Below, one piece after another: positions 52,769 to 62,283 of a DNA stretch of 64,000 bases. Position numbers and translations under genes: made by a program. The notes under the pieces are model-generated. The model did no database searches. It had not been told where the DNA came from and saw nothing but the letters and a program-made list of their open reading frames with translations. Each line of letters begins with the position of its first letter. Positions within the stretch are counted from its first letter, which is position 1. This DNA is from Caballeronia arationis (lineage in GTDB: Bacteria > Pseudomonadota > Gammaproteobacteria > Burkholderiales > Burkholderiaceae), in NCBI RefSeq assembly GCF_001544975.2, contig NZ_FCOG02000023.1, forward strand, positions 1 to 64,000. Reading direction: 5' to 3'.

Positions 52769-53150
52769 GGCGGCCGGCGATCGCCCGGAAGCGCCTCGCG
52801 TCAGCCAGAAGAATCTTGACTTGATCCCCATATTGGCGAGAATGTGGGCCCCGGCCCGGCCGGGCGCCCCGGCACGGCGTTTTTGGCGTGCGGTCACGAA
52901 ATAAACGCGGATGCTGTATAACCGGCAGGAGCGCTCGCCGCGCCGCACGCAGCGGGCCGCGAGGCCAACCGCCGGCACGCCGCCAGTGGAGGCGCTAAAG
53001 AGCGCCCGCCGGCGCAACCGTCGGACAAAACACCTGCGCCGGCTCCCGGCGCACATCGACGCCCGGCATTCCAGCACCACCGGCAGCCCAAACCAGTTCA
53101 GCGTCGCCTGAGGAAGGGTCGTCCTCGGGCAGCGCCATCAGGAGCATGTC
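52769..53150. other. GC-rich intergenic region before the Hsp70 operon
   Basis: A 382-base region with a GC palindrome gcccggccgggc (52854-52865) and a T5 run at 52880-52884. It may hold the kinase terminator and the promoter of the DUF2760 operon. I see no heat-shock sigma32 promoter or CIRCE element, and no supported small gene. Confidence 0.4.
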
Positions 53151-53720
53151 ATGACCGACTTGAACCCGTCGTTTTTCGGCAGGATGTCGATAGCCTTCGG
53201 CACGTTTTTCAGCATTCTCGGCAATGCCGAGTTCGCCGGCCGCGTGAAGCGCCTTCGCGAAGCGCCCGTGGCGCCCGAAGCCGCGCCGGCGCCCGCGCCC
53301 GCCCGGGCCGCCGCGCCCGCTCCGGTGATTCTCAAGGAAGCGAGCCCCGACGCCGCGCTCCAGCTTCTCGGCCTGCTCCAGCGCGATGCGCGCTTCATCG
53401 ATTTCGTCGAAGAGGACATCGTCAACTACACCGACGCCGACATCGGCGCCGCCGCGCGCCTCGTGCACGAAGGCTGCCGCACGGTGCTGCGCGAGCACTT
53501 CACCATCCGCCCGGTGCGCGACGAAGCCGAAGGCAGCCGCGTCACGCTGCCCGACGGCTTCGACGCCACCGCAATCCGCGTGACGGGCAACGTCGTCGGC
53601 AAGCCGCCGTTTCACGGCAGCATCAGCCACCGCGGCTGGAAGGTTGCCGACGTCCGCCTGCCGAAACTTGCCGACAGTCACGACGCGCGCGTCGTCGCCC
53701 CCGCAGAGGTGGAACTATGA
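53151..53720 (+). CDS. DUF2760 domain protein
   Basis: A 189-residue protein. A hydrophobic N-terminal stretch (about 10-30, SIAFGTFFSILGNAEFAG) may be a membrane-associated helix. A Pro/Ala linker (about 39-60) leads to the DUF2760 domain (about 65-185), with ALQLLGLLQRDARFIDFVEEDI and GNVVGKPPFHGSISHRGW. Function is unknown. It overlaps the first Hsp70 gene by four bases, so it is coupled to it and may act as its partner or cofactor. Confidence 0.87.
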   Translation: MTDLNPSFFGRMSIAFGTFFSILGNAEFAGRVKRLREAPVAPEAAPAPAPARAAAPAPVILKEASPDAALQLLGLLQRDARFIDFVEEDIVNYTDADIGAAARLVHEGCRTVLREHFTIRPVRDEAEGSRVTLPDGFDATAIRVTGNVVGKPPFHGSISHRGWKVADVRLPKLADSHDARVVAPAEVEL

Positions 53721-55564
53721 GCGATCCTCGCTATTCGATCGGCGTCGATCTCGGCACGACGCACTGTGCAATCTCCTGGGTCGACATCGCCGCGAGCGAC
53801 GGCGACAAGACCGTGGAAGGCGTGCTGCCGGTCGCGCAACTGACAGGTCCCGGCGCCGTCGAGCCGCTCGACCTGCTGCCGTCGTTCCTCTACCTGCCGC
53901 ATCCGAACGAACTCGCGCCCGGCGATCTCTCGCTGCCGTGGACCGCCGAGCGCGGCTTCGCGGTCGGCGAAATGGCGCGCAGCCGCGGCGCCGGCACGCC
54001 GATCCGGCTCGTCTCCAGCGCGAAAAGCTGGCTGTGCCATCCGGGCGTCGACCGCCGCGCGGCCATCCTGCCGAACGACGCGCCCGAGGAAGTCGAGCGC
54101 GTGTCGCCGCTCGATGCGTCGGTGCGCTACCTGACGCACCTGCGCGAAGCGTGGGACCACGCGCATCCGGACGCGCCCTTCGCCGACCAGGACATCACGG
54201 TCACGATCCCCGCCTCGTTCGATCCTGCCGCGCGCGAACTGACCGCCGAAGCGGCCGACGCCGCCGGCTACGCGCGCATGACGCTGCTCGAAGAACCGCA
54301 GGCTGCGCTCTATAGCTGGATCCAGAAGAGCGACGGCGTCTGGCGCAAGCAGGTGCGCGTCGGCGACGTGATCCTCGTCGTCGATGTCGGCGGCGGCACG
54401 AGCGACTTCTCGCTGATCGCGGTCGTCGAGCGCGAAGGCAACCTGGAACTGCATCGCGTCGCGGTCGGCGAGCACATCCTGCTCGGCGGCGACAACATGG
54501 ATCTCGCGCTCGCGCACGTCGTCGCGAGGAAGCTCGCTTCGCAGGGCACGCAGCCCGATCCGTGGCAACTGCGCGCGCTCACCTACGCGTGCCGCTCGGC
54601 CAAGGAGACGCTGCTTTCCGACCCGTCGGCCGACGCCGTGCCGCTCGTCGTCCCGAGCCGCGGCTCGAAGCTGATTGGCGGCTCGATCCGCACCGAACTC
54701 ACGCGCGCCGAACTCACGCAGACGATCCTCGAAGGCTTCTTTCCGCAAGTCGAAGCCAAGGCGCGGCCGGTCAGCCGCGCGCGCGTCGGCCTCACGCAAC
54801 TCGGCCTGCCCTACGCGCAGGACGCCGCGGTCACGCGCCATCTCGCCGCGTTTCTCGCGCGGCAGGTCGCAGCGCTCGCGGAACTCGGCGGCGCGGCCAA
54901 CGAAAACGCGAGCTTCCTGCACCCGACCGCCGTGCTATTCAACGGCGGCGTGTTCAAGTCGCCGCTTCTCGTCGAGCGCATCCTGACGACGCTCAACGGC
55001 TGGCTCGCGAACGAAGGCGCGCCGCCCGCGCGCCTCCTCGAGGGCGCCGATCTCGATCTCGCGGTCGCCCGCGGCGCGGCCTACTACGGCTACGTGCGGC
55101 GCGGCAAGGGCGTGCGCATTCGCGGCGGCACGGCGCAGGCGTACTACGTGGCGGTCGAATCGGCGATGCCCGCGGTGCCGGGGCTCGAACCGCCCGTGTC
55201 GGCGCTGTGCGTCGCGCCGTTCGGCATGGAGGAAGGCACCGATGCCGCGCTGCCCGCGCAGGAATTCGGCCTCGTCGTCGGGGAGCCGGTGCACTTCAGG
55301 TTCTTCGGATCGTCGGTACGGCGTCTGGACCAGGTCGGCACGATGCTCGACTACTGGCAACCCGACGAACTTCAGGAACTCGACGAAATCGAAGCAACCC
55401 TGCCGACCGAAGGCCGCACGCCGGGCGAAGTCGTGCCGGTGAAGCTGCACGCGCGCATCACCGAGGCCGGCACGCTCGAACTCGAAGCGGTCCCGCGCGG
55501 CAGCAGCGAGCGCTGGAAGGTCGAATTCGACGTCCGCGGCGGCGCCAGCGCGCACGGCGAGTAA
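53717..55564 (+). CDS. Atypical Hsp70 family protein
   Basis: A 615-residue Hsp70/actin-fold ATPase. Phosphate loop 1 is IGVDLGTTHCAISW, phosphate loop 2 VVDVGGGTSDFSLI, and the adenosine motif VLFNGGVFKSP. The region after about 470 is shorter than and unlike the DnaK peptide-binding domain. It is a paralog of the next gene but not a canonical chaperone, and there is no DnaJ or GrpE gene nearby. It is translationally coupled to DUF2760 upstream and 15 bases from the second Hsp70 gene. Confidence 0.88.
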   Translation: MSDPRYSIGVDLGTTHCAISWVDIAASDGDKTVEGVLPVAQLTGPGAVEPLDLLPSFLYLPHPNELAPGDLSLPWTAERGFAVGEMARSRGAGTPIRLVSSAKSWLCHPGVDRRAAILPNDAPEEVERVSPLDASVRYLTHLREAWDHAHPDAPFADQDITVTIPASFDPAARELTAEAADAAGYARMTLLEEPQAALYSWIQKSDGVWRKQVRVGDVILVVDVGGGTSDFSLIAVVEREGNLELHRVAVGEHILLGGDNMDLALAHVVARKLASQGTQPDPWQLRALTYACRSAKETLLSDPSADAVPLVVPSRGSKLIGGSIRTELTRAELTQTILEGFFPQVEAKARPVSRARVGLTQLGLPYAQDAAVTRHLAAFLARQVAALAELGGAANENASFLHPTAVLFNGGVFKSPLLVERILTTLNGWLANEGAPPARLLEGADLDLAVARGAAYYGYVRRGKGVRIRGGTAQAYYVAVESAMPAVPGLEPPVSALCVAPFGMEEGTDAALPAQEFGLVVGEPVHFRFFGSSVRRLDQVGTMLDYWQPDELQELDEIEATLPTEGRTPGEVVPVKLHARITEAGTLELEAVPRGSSERWKVEFDVRGGASAHGE

Positions 55565-55579
55565 GGCGCTTCGAGCAAG

Positions 55580-58366
55580 ATGAAGCGCTATTCGGTCGGC
55601 ATCGACCTGGGCACGAGTAACACGGTCGTCGCGTATGCAGAGGCGGATTCGTCCGAGATCCGCGTGTTCGACGTCGATCAGCTCGTCGGCCTGGGCGAAG
55701 TCGGCGCGCGGCCGCTCCTGCCTTCGGTGCGCTATCACGCGGCGCCCGGCGAACTCGATGCGGGCGGCCTGCATCTTCCCTGGCAGCGCGCCGGGCACGA
55801 AGAGACGCAGGTCGTGATCGGCCGGCTCGCGCGCACGCTCGGCGCGCAGGTGCCGGGGCGGCTCGTCGCGAGCGCGAAGAGCTGGCTGTCGCACGCGTCG
55901 GTGGATCGCGTGGCGCCGATCCTGCCGTGGGGCGCGAGCGACGACGTCGCCAGGGTCTCGCCCGTGGCCGCGAGCGCGAGCTATCTCGCGCACGTGCGCG
56001 CGGCGTGGAACCATCGCTTTCCGAAAGCGCCGCTCGAAGATCAGGACGTCGTGCTGACGGTGCCCGCCTCGTTCGACGAAGGCGCGCGGGCGCTGACCGT
56101 CGAGGCGGCGCGCTTGGCGAAGCTGCCGAAGCTGCGGCTGCTGGAAGAACCGCAGGCGGCGTTCTACGACTGGCTGTTCCACCATCGCGCGAACCTCGAT
56201 TCGGAACTCGGCGAGACGCGTCTCGTGCTGATCTGCGACGTCGGCGGCGGCACCACCGACCTCACGCTCATCAAAGTGGAAATGCTCGACGGCGAGCCGC
56301 AACTGACGCGCATCGGCGTCGGCAACCATCTGATGCTCGGCGGCGACAACATGGATCTCGCGCTTGCGCATCTCGCGGAAGCGCGGTTGAGCACGGGCAG
56401 CGCGCGGCTCTCGGCGGCGCAGATCTCGCAGCTCGTCGAGCGCAGCCGCGCCGCGAAGGAGCAACTGCTCGGCGCCGATGCGCCCGAGTCGGCGTCGATC
56501 ACGCTGCTCGGCGCGGGCTCGAAGCTCGTCGGCGGATCGCGCTCGGCGCAGGTATCGCGGCAGGAAGTCGAGCAGATCATCGTCGACGGCTTTTTTCCGG
56601 CGGTGTCGTCGGGCGAGCGGCCGGGGCGCACGCGCGGTGGCATCGTCGAATTCGGGCTGCCCTATGCAAGCGATCCGGCGGTCACGCGGCATATCGCCGG
56701 ATTTCTCGCGCAACATGCGGCCCGGTCGCGGCAGGCGCCCGGTCTGGCCGACACGCCCACTGAGCCGCAAGCGAGCCCGGCGCCGCTGCCCGTCCCCGAC
56801 ACGCTGCTGCTCAACGGCGGCGTCTTCCGCGCGAATGCGCTGACGGAGCGCCTCGCGAGCACGCTCGGCGCATGGCGCGGCGCGCCGCTCAAGCTGCTGC
56901 ACAACGCAAACCCCGACGTGGCCGTCGCGCGCGGCGCGGTCGCGTATTCGCTCGCGCGCGCGGGACAGGCACCGCGCATCGGCGGAGGCTCGCCGCGCAG
57001 CTTCTTCCTCGTGCTCGACGAGGACGGCAAAAGCGAACGCGGCATCTGCCTGTTGCCGCGCGGCACGGAGGAAGGCCACGAGATCGCGCTGACGGACCGC
57101 ACCTTTGCGCTGCGGCTCGGCGCGCCGGTGCGTTTTCACCTGGTGTCGTCGGTCGCGGATACGGCCCGTCGGCCGGGCGACCTCGCCGACCTGTCGGCCG
57201 CCGGCGGCGACTTCGTGCGCCTGCCGCCGATCGCGACGGTGGTCGCGCCGCAGGACGCAAGCGGCCCGCGCGATACGCCCGTCCACCTGACTTCGACGCT
57301 CACCGAAGTCGGCACGCTCGACGTCCACTGCATCGCAACCGATGATCCGTCGCAGCGCTGGCTGCTCGCCTTCCAGTTGCGCGGCAACGAGGCGGAGAGC
57401 GACGGTGACGCCGCGCTGCATCCTGCTCTGCCGAAAGCCGTCGAGCAGATCGACCGCACCTTCGGCGCGAAGTCGCACGACGTCGGTCCGAAGGAGGTCA
57501 AGCGGCTGCGCGCGCAGCTCGAACAGTTGCTCGGCCCGCGCGATACATGGGACATCGCGCTCCTGCGCGAACTGTACGGCACCCTGATCGAACGGGCGCG
57601 CCGCCGCCGGCGCTCGGCGGATCACGAACGGCTCTGGCTCAACCTCGTCGGCTATGGCATCCGGCCGGGCTTCGGCCATCCGCTCGACGAATGGCGCGTC
57701 GAGCAGCTCGCGGCGCTCTACGACCAGGGCATCCAGTACGTCAACGAAAGCCAGATCTGGTCGGAATGGTGGACGCTCTGGCGGCGCGCGGCGGGCGGCC
57801 TGCCGCCGGACGCGCAGGTGCAGTTGCTCGACGACATCGCGTTCTATCTCCAGCCGCCCGGCACCTCGCGCTACAAGAAGATGGCAGGCACGGCCAAGGT
57901 CGGCTACGACGACATGGTGCGGCTCGCGGCGTCGCTCGAACGCGTGCCGGCCGAGCGCAAGATCGAGATTGGGCAATGGCTCCTCACGCGGCTCAGGAAG
58001 CCGTCCGAGAACGCGCAGAGCTGGTGGGCGGTGGGCCGCATCGGCGCGCGCCAGCCGTTTTACGGCAGCGCGCACGGCGTCGTGCCGCCCGCGACGGCGA
58101 TCGAATGGCTCACCACGATCCTCACGCTCGACTGGAAGAAGATCGAGCCCGCGGCGTTCGCGGCGGTGCAGATCGCGCGGATGACCGGCGACCGCTCGCG
58201 CGACCTGCCCGACGATATCCGCGACGAGGTCGTGCGGCGTCTGACGGCGGCAAACGCTTCGAAGAGCTGGATCCAGATGGTCAGCGAGACCGTCGAACTC
58301 AATCGCGCCGACGAAGGACGCGTGTTCGGCGAGTCACTGCCGGTCGGGATCAAGCTGATCGGCTGA
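55580..58366 (+). CDS. Hsp70 family protein with C-terminal DUF3731 region
   Basis: A 928-residue protein. The N-terminal Hsp70-like ATPase (about 1-600) has VGIDLGTSNTVVAYAE, LICDVGGGTTDLTLIKVE and LLLNGGVFRANALTE. The C-terminal 300 residues form the helical DUF3731 region (LRAQLEQLLGPRDTWDIALLRELYG, FGHPLDEWRVEQLAALYDQG, SQIWSEWWTLWRRAAGGL). No eukaryotic-type lid and no peptide-binding motif. It has an unusual two-part build, with a helical scaffold in place of a substrate-binding domain. It probably works together with the preceding Hsp70 and DUF2760 protein. Confidence 0.88.
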   Translation: MKRYSVGIDLGTSNTVVAYAEADSSEIRVFDVDQLVGLGEVGARPLLPSVRYHAAPGELDAGGLHLPWQRAGHEETQVVIGRLARTLGAQVPGRLVASAKSWLSHASVDRVAPILPWGASDDVARVSPVAASASYLAHVRAAWNHRFPKAPLEDQDVVLTVPASFDEGARALTVEAARLAKLPKLRLLEEPQAAFYDWLFHHRANLDSELGETRLVLICDVGGGTTDLTLIKVEMLDGEPQLTRIGVGNHLMLGGDNMDLALAHLAEARLSTGSARLSAAQISQLVERSRAAKEQLLGADAPESASITLLGAGSKLVGGSRSAQVSRQEVEQIIVDGFFPAVSSGERPGRTRGGIVEFGLPYASDPAVTRHIAGFLAQHAARSRQAPGLADTPTEPQASPAPLPVPDTLLLNGGVFRANALTERLASTLGAWRGAPLKLLHNANPDVAVARGAVAYSLARAGQAPRIGGGSPRSFFLVLDEDGKSERGICLLPRGTEEGHEIALTDRTFALRLGAPVRFHLVSSVADTARRPGDLADLSAAGGDFVRLPPIATVVAPQDASGPRDTPVHLTSTLTEVGTLDVHCIATDDPSQRWLLAFQLRGNEAESDGDAALHPALPKAVEQIDRTFGAKSHDVGPKEVKRLRAQLEQLLGPRDTWDIALLRELYGTLIERARRRRRSADHERLWLNLVGYGIRPGFGHPLDEWRVEQLAALYDQGIQYVNESQIWSEWWTLWRRAAGGLPPDAQVQLLDDIAFYLQPPGTSRYKKMAGTAKVGYDDMVRLAASLERVPAERKIEIGQWLLTRLRKPSENAQSWWAVGRIGARQPFYGSAHGVVPPATAIEWLTTILTLDWKKIEPAAFAAVQIARMTGDRSRDLPDDIRDEVVRRLTAANASKSWIQMVSETVELNRADEGRVFGESLPVGIKLIG

Positions 58367-58526
58367 GCCGACGAACACCGAAAATGCTTCGCTCTCAGAA
58401 GCGAGTGCGATGACCCGAAGCTGAACTGTCGCGCCGATACATCACGACACGACGCACTTTCTTGATTCCCGGCAATGCGGCGCCTATGTTTAAACCGTGT
58501 CATTCCGACACGCGAAGGAGGTCAAC

Positions 58527-58688
58527 ATGCCATCCCCGAGAAAAGCTCCGGCAAGCCATCCCGCCGAAACCGAAATGTCGAGCCGCAAGAAAAGCGCGTC
58601 CGGCACGAAGCAGACGGCAAGCAAAGCCCAGGGCGCCAAGGAAATGCAGGTCGCCAAGCGCACCACCAAGGCCAAGACAAAGGTATGA
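58527..58688 (+). CDS. Small lysine-rich basic protein
   Basis: A 53-residue protein, MPSPRKAPASHPAETEMSSR..., with a Lys/Ala/Thr/Ser-rich body ending KTKV. It has a near-perfect Shine-Dalgarno (gaaggaggt, six bases before ATG), which distinguishes it from spurious frames and rules out the earlier ATG at 58497. Its composition resembles small DNA- or RNA-binding or stress-related proteins. I cannot name a family. Confidence 0.62.
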   Translation: MPSPRKAPASHPAETEMSSRKKSASGTKQTASKAQGAKEMQVAKRTTKAKTKV

Positions 58689-58803
58689 CCGGCCCAAGCC
58701 CTCGTCCCTGTGCCGAGGGTCTCGCCCGACCGATCGCAGCGCTCTCTTTCGACTTCCTTCCGGCTGGGCCCGCTCATCGCCCGCCACCAACCTCCGCAGT
58801 CGA

Positions 58804-58825
58804 ACTCGGGTAACCCCCGAGTTTT
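58804..58825. terminator. Intrinsic terminator after the small basic protein
   Basis: ACTCGGG (58804-58810), five-base loop, CCCGAGT (58816-58822), followed by TTT. A good hairpin with a short T-run, about 115 bases after the small gene. Confidence 0.7.
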
Positions 58826-58910
58826 CTTGATTTCGTCCGAAAAACGCGCTTGCCGCGGGTGAGATGTCGCCTAAAGTAGTTAACCTCCCTCCTGTCTAAG
58901 CGAGCGCGAC

Positions 58911-60929
58911 ATGCATGTCCCGAACCGGTTCGCCGGCATCCAGAGGTCCTGGTCGTACTCCGCCGCTGCGCGAGAAGCGGGCGTGAGCCTCGTCAAGAAT
59001 CTTTCGATACCCAAGCCGTTCGCCGACCCGGCCCTCGAAGCGCAGTTCCTCGAAGAGCACAGCCAGCGGTTCTGCGCATTCCGGCGGGCCTCGGCGCTGC
59101 TCGCGCTCGTCCTGTGGACGTCGTTTCTCACCTGGGACCTGACCGTCGCGCGCCAGAGCAAGATCCTGAGCGTCGTGTTCACCGACCTGCTCGTGCTGCG
59201 GATGCTCGGCATCGTGCTCCTGTGCTGCGTCGGCGTGCTCGTGCTGCGGCCGTCGTTCCGTTCGCACGTGATGTCCGCGCGCGTCATCTTCACCGGTATT
59301 TATGGACTTATTTTCCTGATGCTGGTGATGATTGTCGTCACGCCCGCGCCCTTCAACTATTCGCAGCACTTCCCCGGCCTCTATCTCGCGCTCTTCTTCC
59401 AGTTTTCGTTCTTTTACCTGAAGTCGCGCAACGCGCTGACCGTCGCGATTCTGACGCTCGGCGGGGTCGTCTTCATCCAGGCGGCGTTCAACGTGCTGCT
59501 GCCGGCCGATTTCGGCGCGGGGATGTTCTATCTGGTGAACATGGCGATCGTCGGCCACGGCGTCTGCGTGCACGCTGAGCGGGTCTCCCGCGAGCGCTAC
59601 GCGGCCGAGCGCGAGCTTGCGTCGGTCAATAGCGAACTCAGCGACGCCAACGTCGAACTGGCGCGCAAGAACGACGAACTGGAGGTATCGAAGAAGGATC
59701 AGGACGTCAAGACGAACGCCCTGCTCGCGCTGAAGGAGCAGCAGATGCTCGCCGCCCAGACGGCGAGCCGGGACAAATCGAACTTCCTCGCGGCCGCGAC
59801 CCACGACCTGCGCCAGCCGATGCACGCGCTCAACCTGTTCCTGCAGGCGGCATCCGAAGCGATCCGGCGCGGCGAATTCCGCGAAGCCGGCCGGCTGATC
59901 GACGAATGCGGGCGCTCGTCCGTGATCCTCGCGCGGCTCCTGAACGCGGTGCTCGATTTGTCGCGGCTGGAATCGGGGCGCGTCGTGCCGCGTTATCACG
60001 TCTTCGACCTGCGGCTCATCATCGAGGAAGCCGTCGCGCAGCTTCGTCCGTTCGCACAAAGCCGCGGTGTCGACCTGAGGTTGCGCCTGCCGCGGGAAAA
60101 CCTCGTCTGCGTGCGCAGCGACGCGCACTGGCTCGGTCGCGCGGTCGCGAATCTCATCTCGAACGCGATCAAGTACGCGAAGACCACCGACGACGCAACG
60201 CCGACGGTGATCGTGGGCGTCGTCCGCTCGCCGACGCGCGCGCGCGTCGACGTGGTCGACAACGGGATCGGCATTTCGGCGGCGCACTGGGAATCGATCT
60301 TCCAGCCGTTCTTCCAGGTCGGCAATCCGGAGCAGGACCGCGACAAGGGCCTGGGACTCGGCCTCTCGATCGTCAACGCGGTGATTTCGATGCTGGACGA
60401 GCACCGGATTGAACTGAAATCGGCCGAGGGGCTCGGCTCGCGCTTCTCTTTGGAGATGCCGCTCTGTGGCGCCAGTCCCGAGAAGCCCGCGCCGCGCGTG
60501 CCGGCGAAAGGTGATGCCGACGAAGTCAGGCAACTCGACGGGCTGTATGTGCTGCTGGTGGAGGACGACGGCCTCGTGCGGGCGTCGACGGAAGCGCTCT
60601 TGACGCAGTGGGGCGTGCTGTTCGATTCGGCGGCGACTTTCGAGGAGTACGAGGAGATCCTGGACTCGCTGGAGCGATTCCCGGATCTCCTCATCACCGA
60701 CTACCGCCTGCGCGACTTCAAGACCGCGCGCGAGGTGGCGATGCTCTGCACGTCGAAACTCGGCAGGCCATGTCCGACGCTCGTCGTGACGGGCGAACCG
60801 CAGGCGACCATCGTGCCGCTCGCCTGCACGCACGACGTGCTGAGCAAGCCGGTCAGCCCCGCCGATCTGCGGCAGGAGATTCTGTCGCTGATCTCGGGCC
60901 GCTGCCCGGATTTCGTCGAAGCCGCCTGA
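58911..60929 (+). CDS. Hybrid sensor histidine kinase / response regulator
   Basis: A 672-residue membrane protein. Six or so transmembrane helices (about 60-220) form a sensor with no large periplasmic loop. A coiled coil (about 225-280) leads to the DHp domain with His in AATHDLRQPMHALNLFLQ, the HDLRQP type. The ATPase domain has the N box (VANLISNAIKYAK), G1 (DNGIGI) and G2 (GLGLGLSIVNAV). A C-terminal receiver (about 540-660) has the phosphoacceptor Asp in LLITDYRLRDF and Lys in VLSKPVSP. It begins a cluster with two response-regulator genes. Confidence 0.9.
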   Translation: MHVPNRFAGIQRSWSYSAAAREAGVSLVKNLSIPKPFADPALEAQFLEEHSQRFCAFRRASALLALVLWTSFLTWDLTVARQSKILSVVFTDLLVLRMLGIVLLCCVGVLVLRPSFRSHVMSARVIFTGIYGLIFLMLVMIVVTPAPFNYSQHFPGLYLALFFQFSFFYLKSRNALTVAILTLGGVVFIQAAFNVLLPADFGAGMFYLVNMAIVGHGVCVHAERVSRERYAAERELASVNSELSDANVELARKNDELEVSKKDQDVKTNALLALKEQQMLAAQTASRDKSNFLAAATHDLRQPMHALNLFLQAASEAIRRGEFREAGRLIDECGRSSVILARLLNAVLDLSRLESGRVVPRYHVFDLRLIIEEAVAQLRPFAQSRGVDLRLRLPRENLVCVRSDAHWLGRAVANLISNAIKYAKTTDDATPTVIVGVVRSPTRARVDVVDNGIGISAAHWESIFQPFFQVGNPEQDRDKGLGLGLSIVNAVISMLDEHRIELKSAEGLGSRFSLEMPLCGASPEKPAPRVPAKGDADEVRQLDGLYVLLVEDDGLVRASTEALLTQWGVLFDSAATFEEYEEILDSLERFPDLLITDYRLRDFKTAREVAMLCTSKLGRPCPTLVVTGEPQATIVPLACTHDVLSKPVSPADLRQEILSLISGRCPDFVEAA

Positions 60930-60947
60930 GCGCGGTCCGAAGAATCG

Positions 60948-61637
60948 CTATGCCGTCGGATGGCTCACCGGCATTTCGATGCCGCGCCGGGCCATTTCGA
61001 CGATCAGGAACGTTCGGCGCGACACGTGAAAGCGCGCGAGCAGGTCGCTCGAATACTCCTTCGCCGTGTTCTCGCTGATGTTCATCTTGCGCGCGATCGC
61101 CTTGTTCGAGAGGCCCTGCAGCAGGTAGCGCAGGGTTTCGGTCAGGCGCGGCGGCAGTTCGAGCGACTCGACGGTCGGGCTCGAATGCGTCGCGACCGGC
61201 TTCGGGCTGTGGCCACCTTTGCCGAGCACCGTGTTCGGCAGATAGACGCGGCCCGACAGGATCGTACGGAGCGCTTCACGAAAAACCTCCGCGCCCTGCT
61301 CGCTGCCCTTCGAGATGAACCCGCAGGCGCCGTTCTTGATGCATTCGAGCACGGTGTCGCGGTCGTCCTGTGCCGAAAGCATGATGGTCTGTACCTCGCG
61401 CTCTTCCTCGCGTATCCAGTTGAGCAGGTCCATGCCGGTCGCGTTGCCCCGAAGGTTGTAGTCGAGGAACATCAGATCGTACGAACCCGCGGATAGCTTT
61501 TCCTTCGCCTGCTCGAAGCCGTCCGCTTCGTCGATTTCGAGCAGGGGCTCATTCGCGAGAATCAGCGTCTTCATTGCGCTGCGCGTGAGCCCTTCGTCCT
61601 CTACCAGCAATACTGTTTTGAAATATCCGTTTTCCAT
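60948..61637 (-). CDS. LuxR/NarL-family response regulator
   Basis: A 229-residue regulator. The receiver (about 8-125) has LLVEDEGLTRSA, Asp in LMFLDYNLRGNA, and FISKGSE. The C-terminal helix-turn-helix (about 160-222) has LPPRLTETLRYLLQGLSNKAIARKMNISENTAKEY. It is convergent with the hybrid kinase (stops 18 bases apart), whose receiver it probably shares signalling with. The start at 61637 (MENGYFKTVLLVEDE) is chosen over an in-frame ATG further upstream on length. Confidence 0.9.
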   Translation of the reverse strand: MENGYFKTVLLVEDEGLTRSAMKTLILANEPLLEIDEADGFEQAKEKLSAGSYDLMFLDYNLRGNATGMDLLNWIREEEREVQTIMLSAQDDRDTVLECIKNGACGFISKGSEQGAEVFREALRTILSGRVYLPNTVLGKGGHSPKPVATHSSPTVESLELPPRLTETLRYLLQGLSNKAIARKMNISENTAKEYSSDLLARFHVSRRTFLIVEMARRGIEMPVSHPTA

Positions 61638-61815
61638 TGCAGTCCCCGAGAACATGAGCCGATAGTACGCCCGTATCAAACCCTCGCCACCCTCCATTCG
61701 CGGGGATGTCGACACCCTCCTTAACGATCGCCGTGCCCCTTATGGATGCGGGTTTTGCGCGAAGCACGGCCGGCCGAGAATGGCTCATCCGATCCACTGC
61801 ATCACGGAGACGCAC

Positions 61816-62283
61816 ATGGCCAGCCGATCACCTGCCGAGCAGGAGAAGCATTTTGCGTTGTGGAGCATCAAGCGGGCGCGAACCCAGGACGCGTCACGGC
61901 GCGTCCTGATCGCGCACAAGGACAAGTCGATCGGCGAGTCGCTCGCCGTGATGCTGCGGTTGAAGGGCCTGGAGGTCATCCATTCCCAGGACCTGAAGTC
62001 GGTGCGCTCGCTCGTCCAGAACTGGAAGCCCCAGGCGCTGGTCCTCGATACGAGCCTCGACAGCGAGTCGGGCTATGTCTTCATCCGCACGCTGCGCATG
62101 GACGCGGACATCACCGGGCGGTTGCTCGTCGCGATGAGCGGCGTCTGGCCCGCGGATCCCGTCGAGACGCTCAAGGATGCCGGCTTCGATGCGCATTGCA
62201 GAAGGCCGTGCTCGACATGGCGGATCGTCGATCTCGTCGAGGCGTTCTTTTCGGCGCCGGCCACCCGACAAGGAGGTGTGTGA
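61816..62283 (+). CDS. Single-domain receiver-like protein
   Basis: A 155-residue protein. A polar N-terminus (about 30 residues) is followed by one CheY-like domain: RRVLIAHKDKSIGESLAVML, Asp in ALVLDTSLDSESG, Ser in LLVAMSGVW. The conserved Lys of the KP motif is Arg here (CRRPCS), and only one acidic residue is seen in the metal pocket, so phosphorylation may be altered. It has no output domain and could be a phosphate sink or protein-interaction module for the nearby kinase. Shine-Dalgarno cggag. Confidence 0.75.
   Translation: MASRSPAEQEKHFALWSIKRARTQDASRRVLIAHKDKSIGESLAVMLRLKGLEVIHSQDLKSVRSLVQNWKPQALVLDTSLDSESGYVFIRTLRMDADITGRLLVAMSGVWPADPVETLKDAGFDAHCRRPCSTWRIVDLVEAFFSAPATRQGGV

Noticed and set aside
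52911..53111. A 66-residue Arg/Thr-rich frame before DUF2760
   Set aside because: Composition is that of random GC-rich frames, with no ribosome-binding site and no likely product.
54935..58075. A 1046-codon open frame on the minus strand across the Hsp70 genes, and similar long frames opposite or in other frames of other genes (for example 28480-30645, 40696-42975, 44558-46984, 415-2892)
   Set aside because: They are Arg/Ala/His-rich translations of the opposite strand or other frames of well-recognised genes and arise because high-GC DNA has few stop codons.
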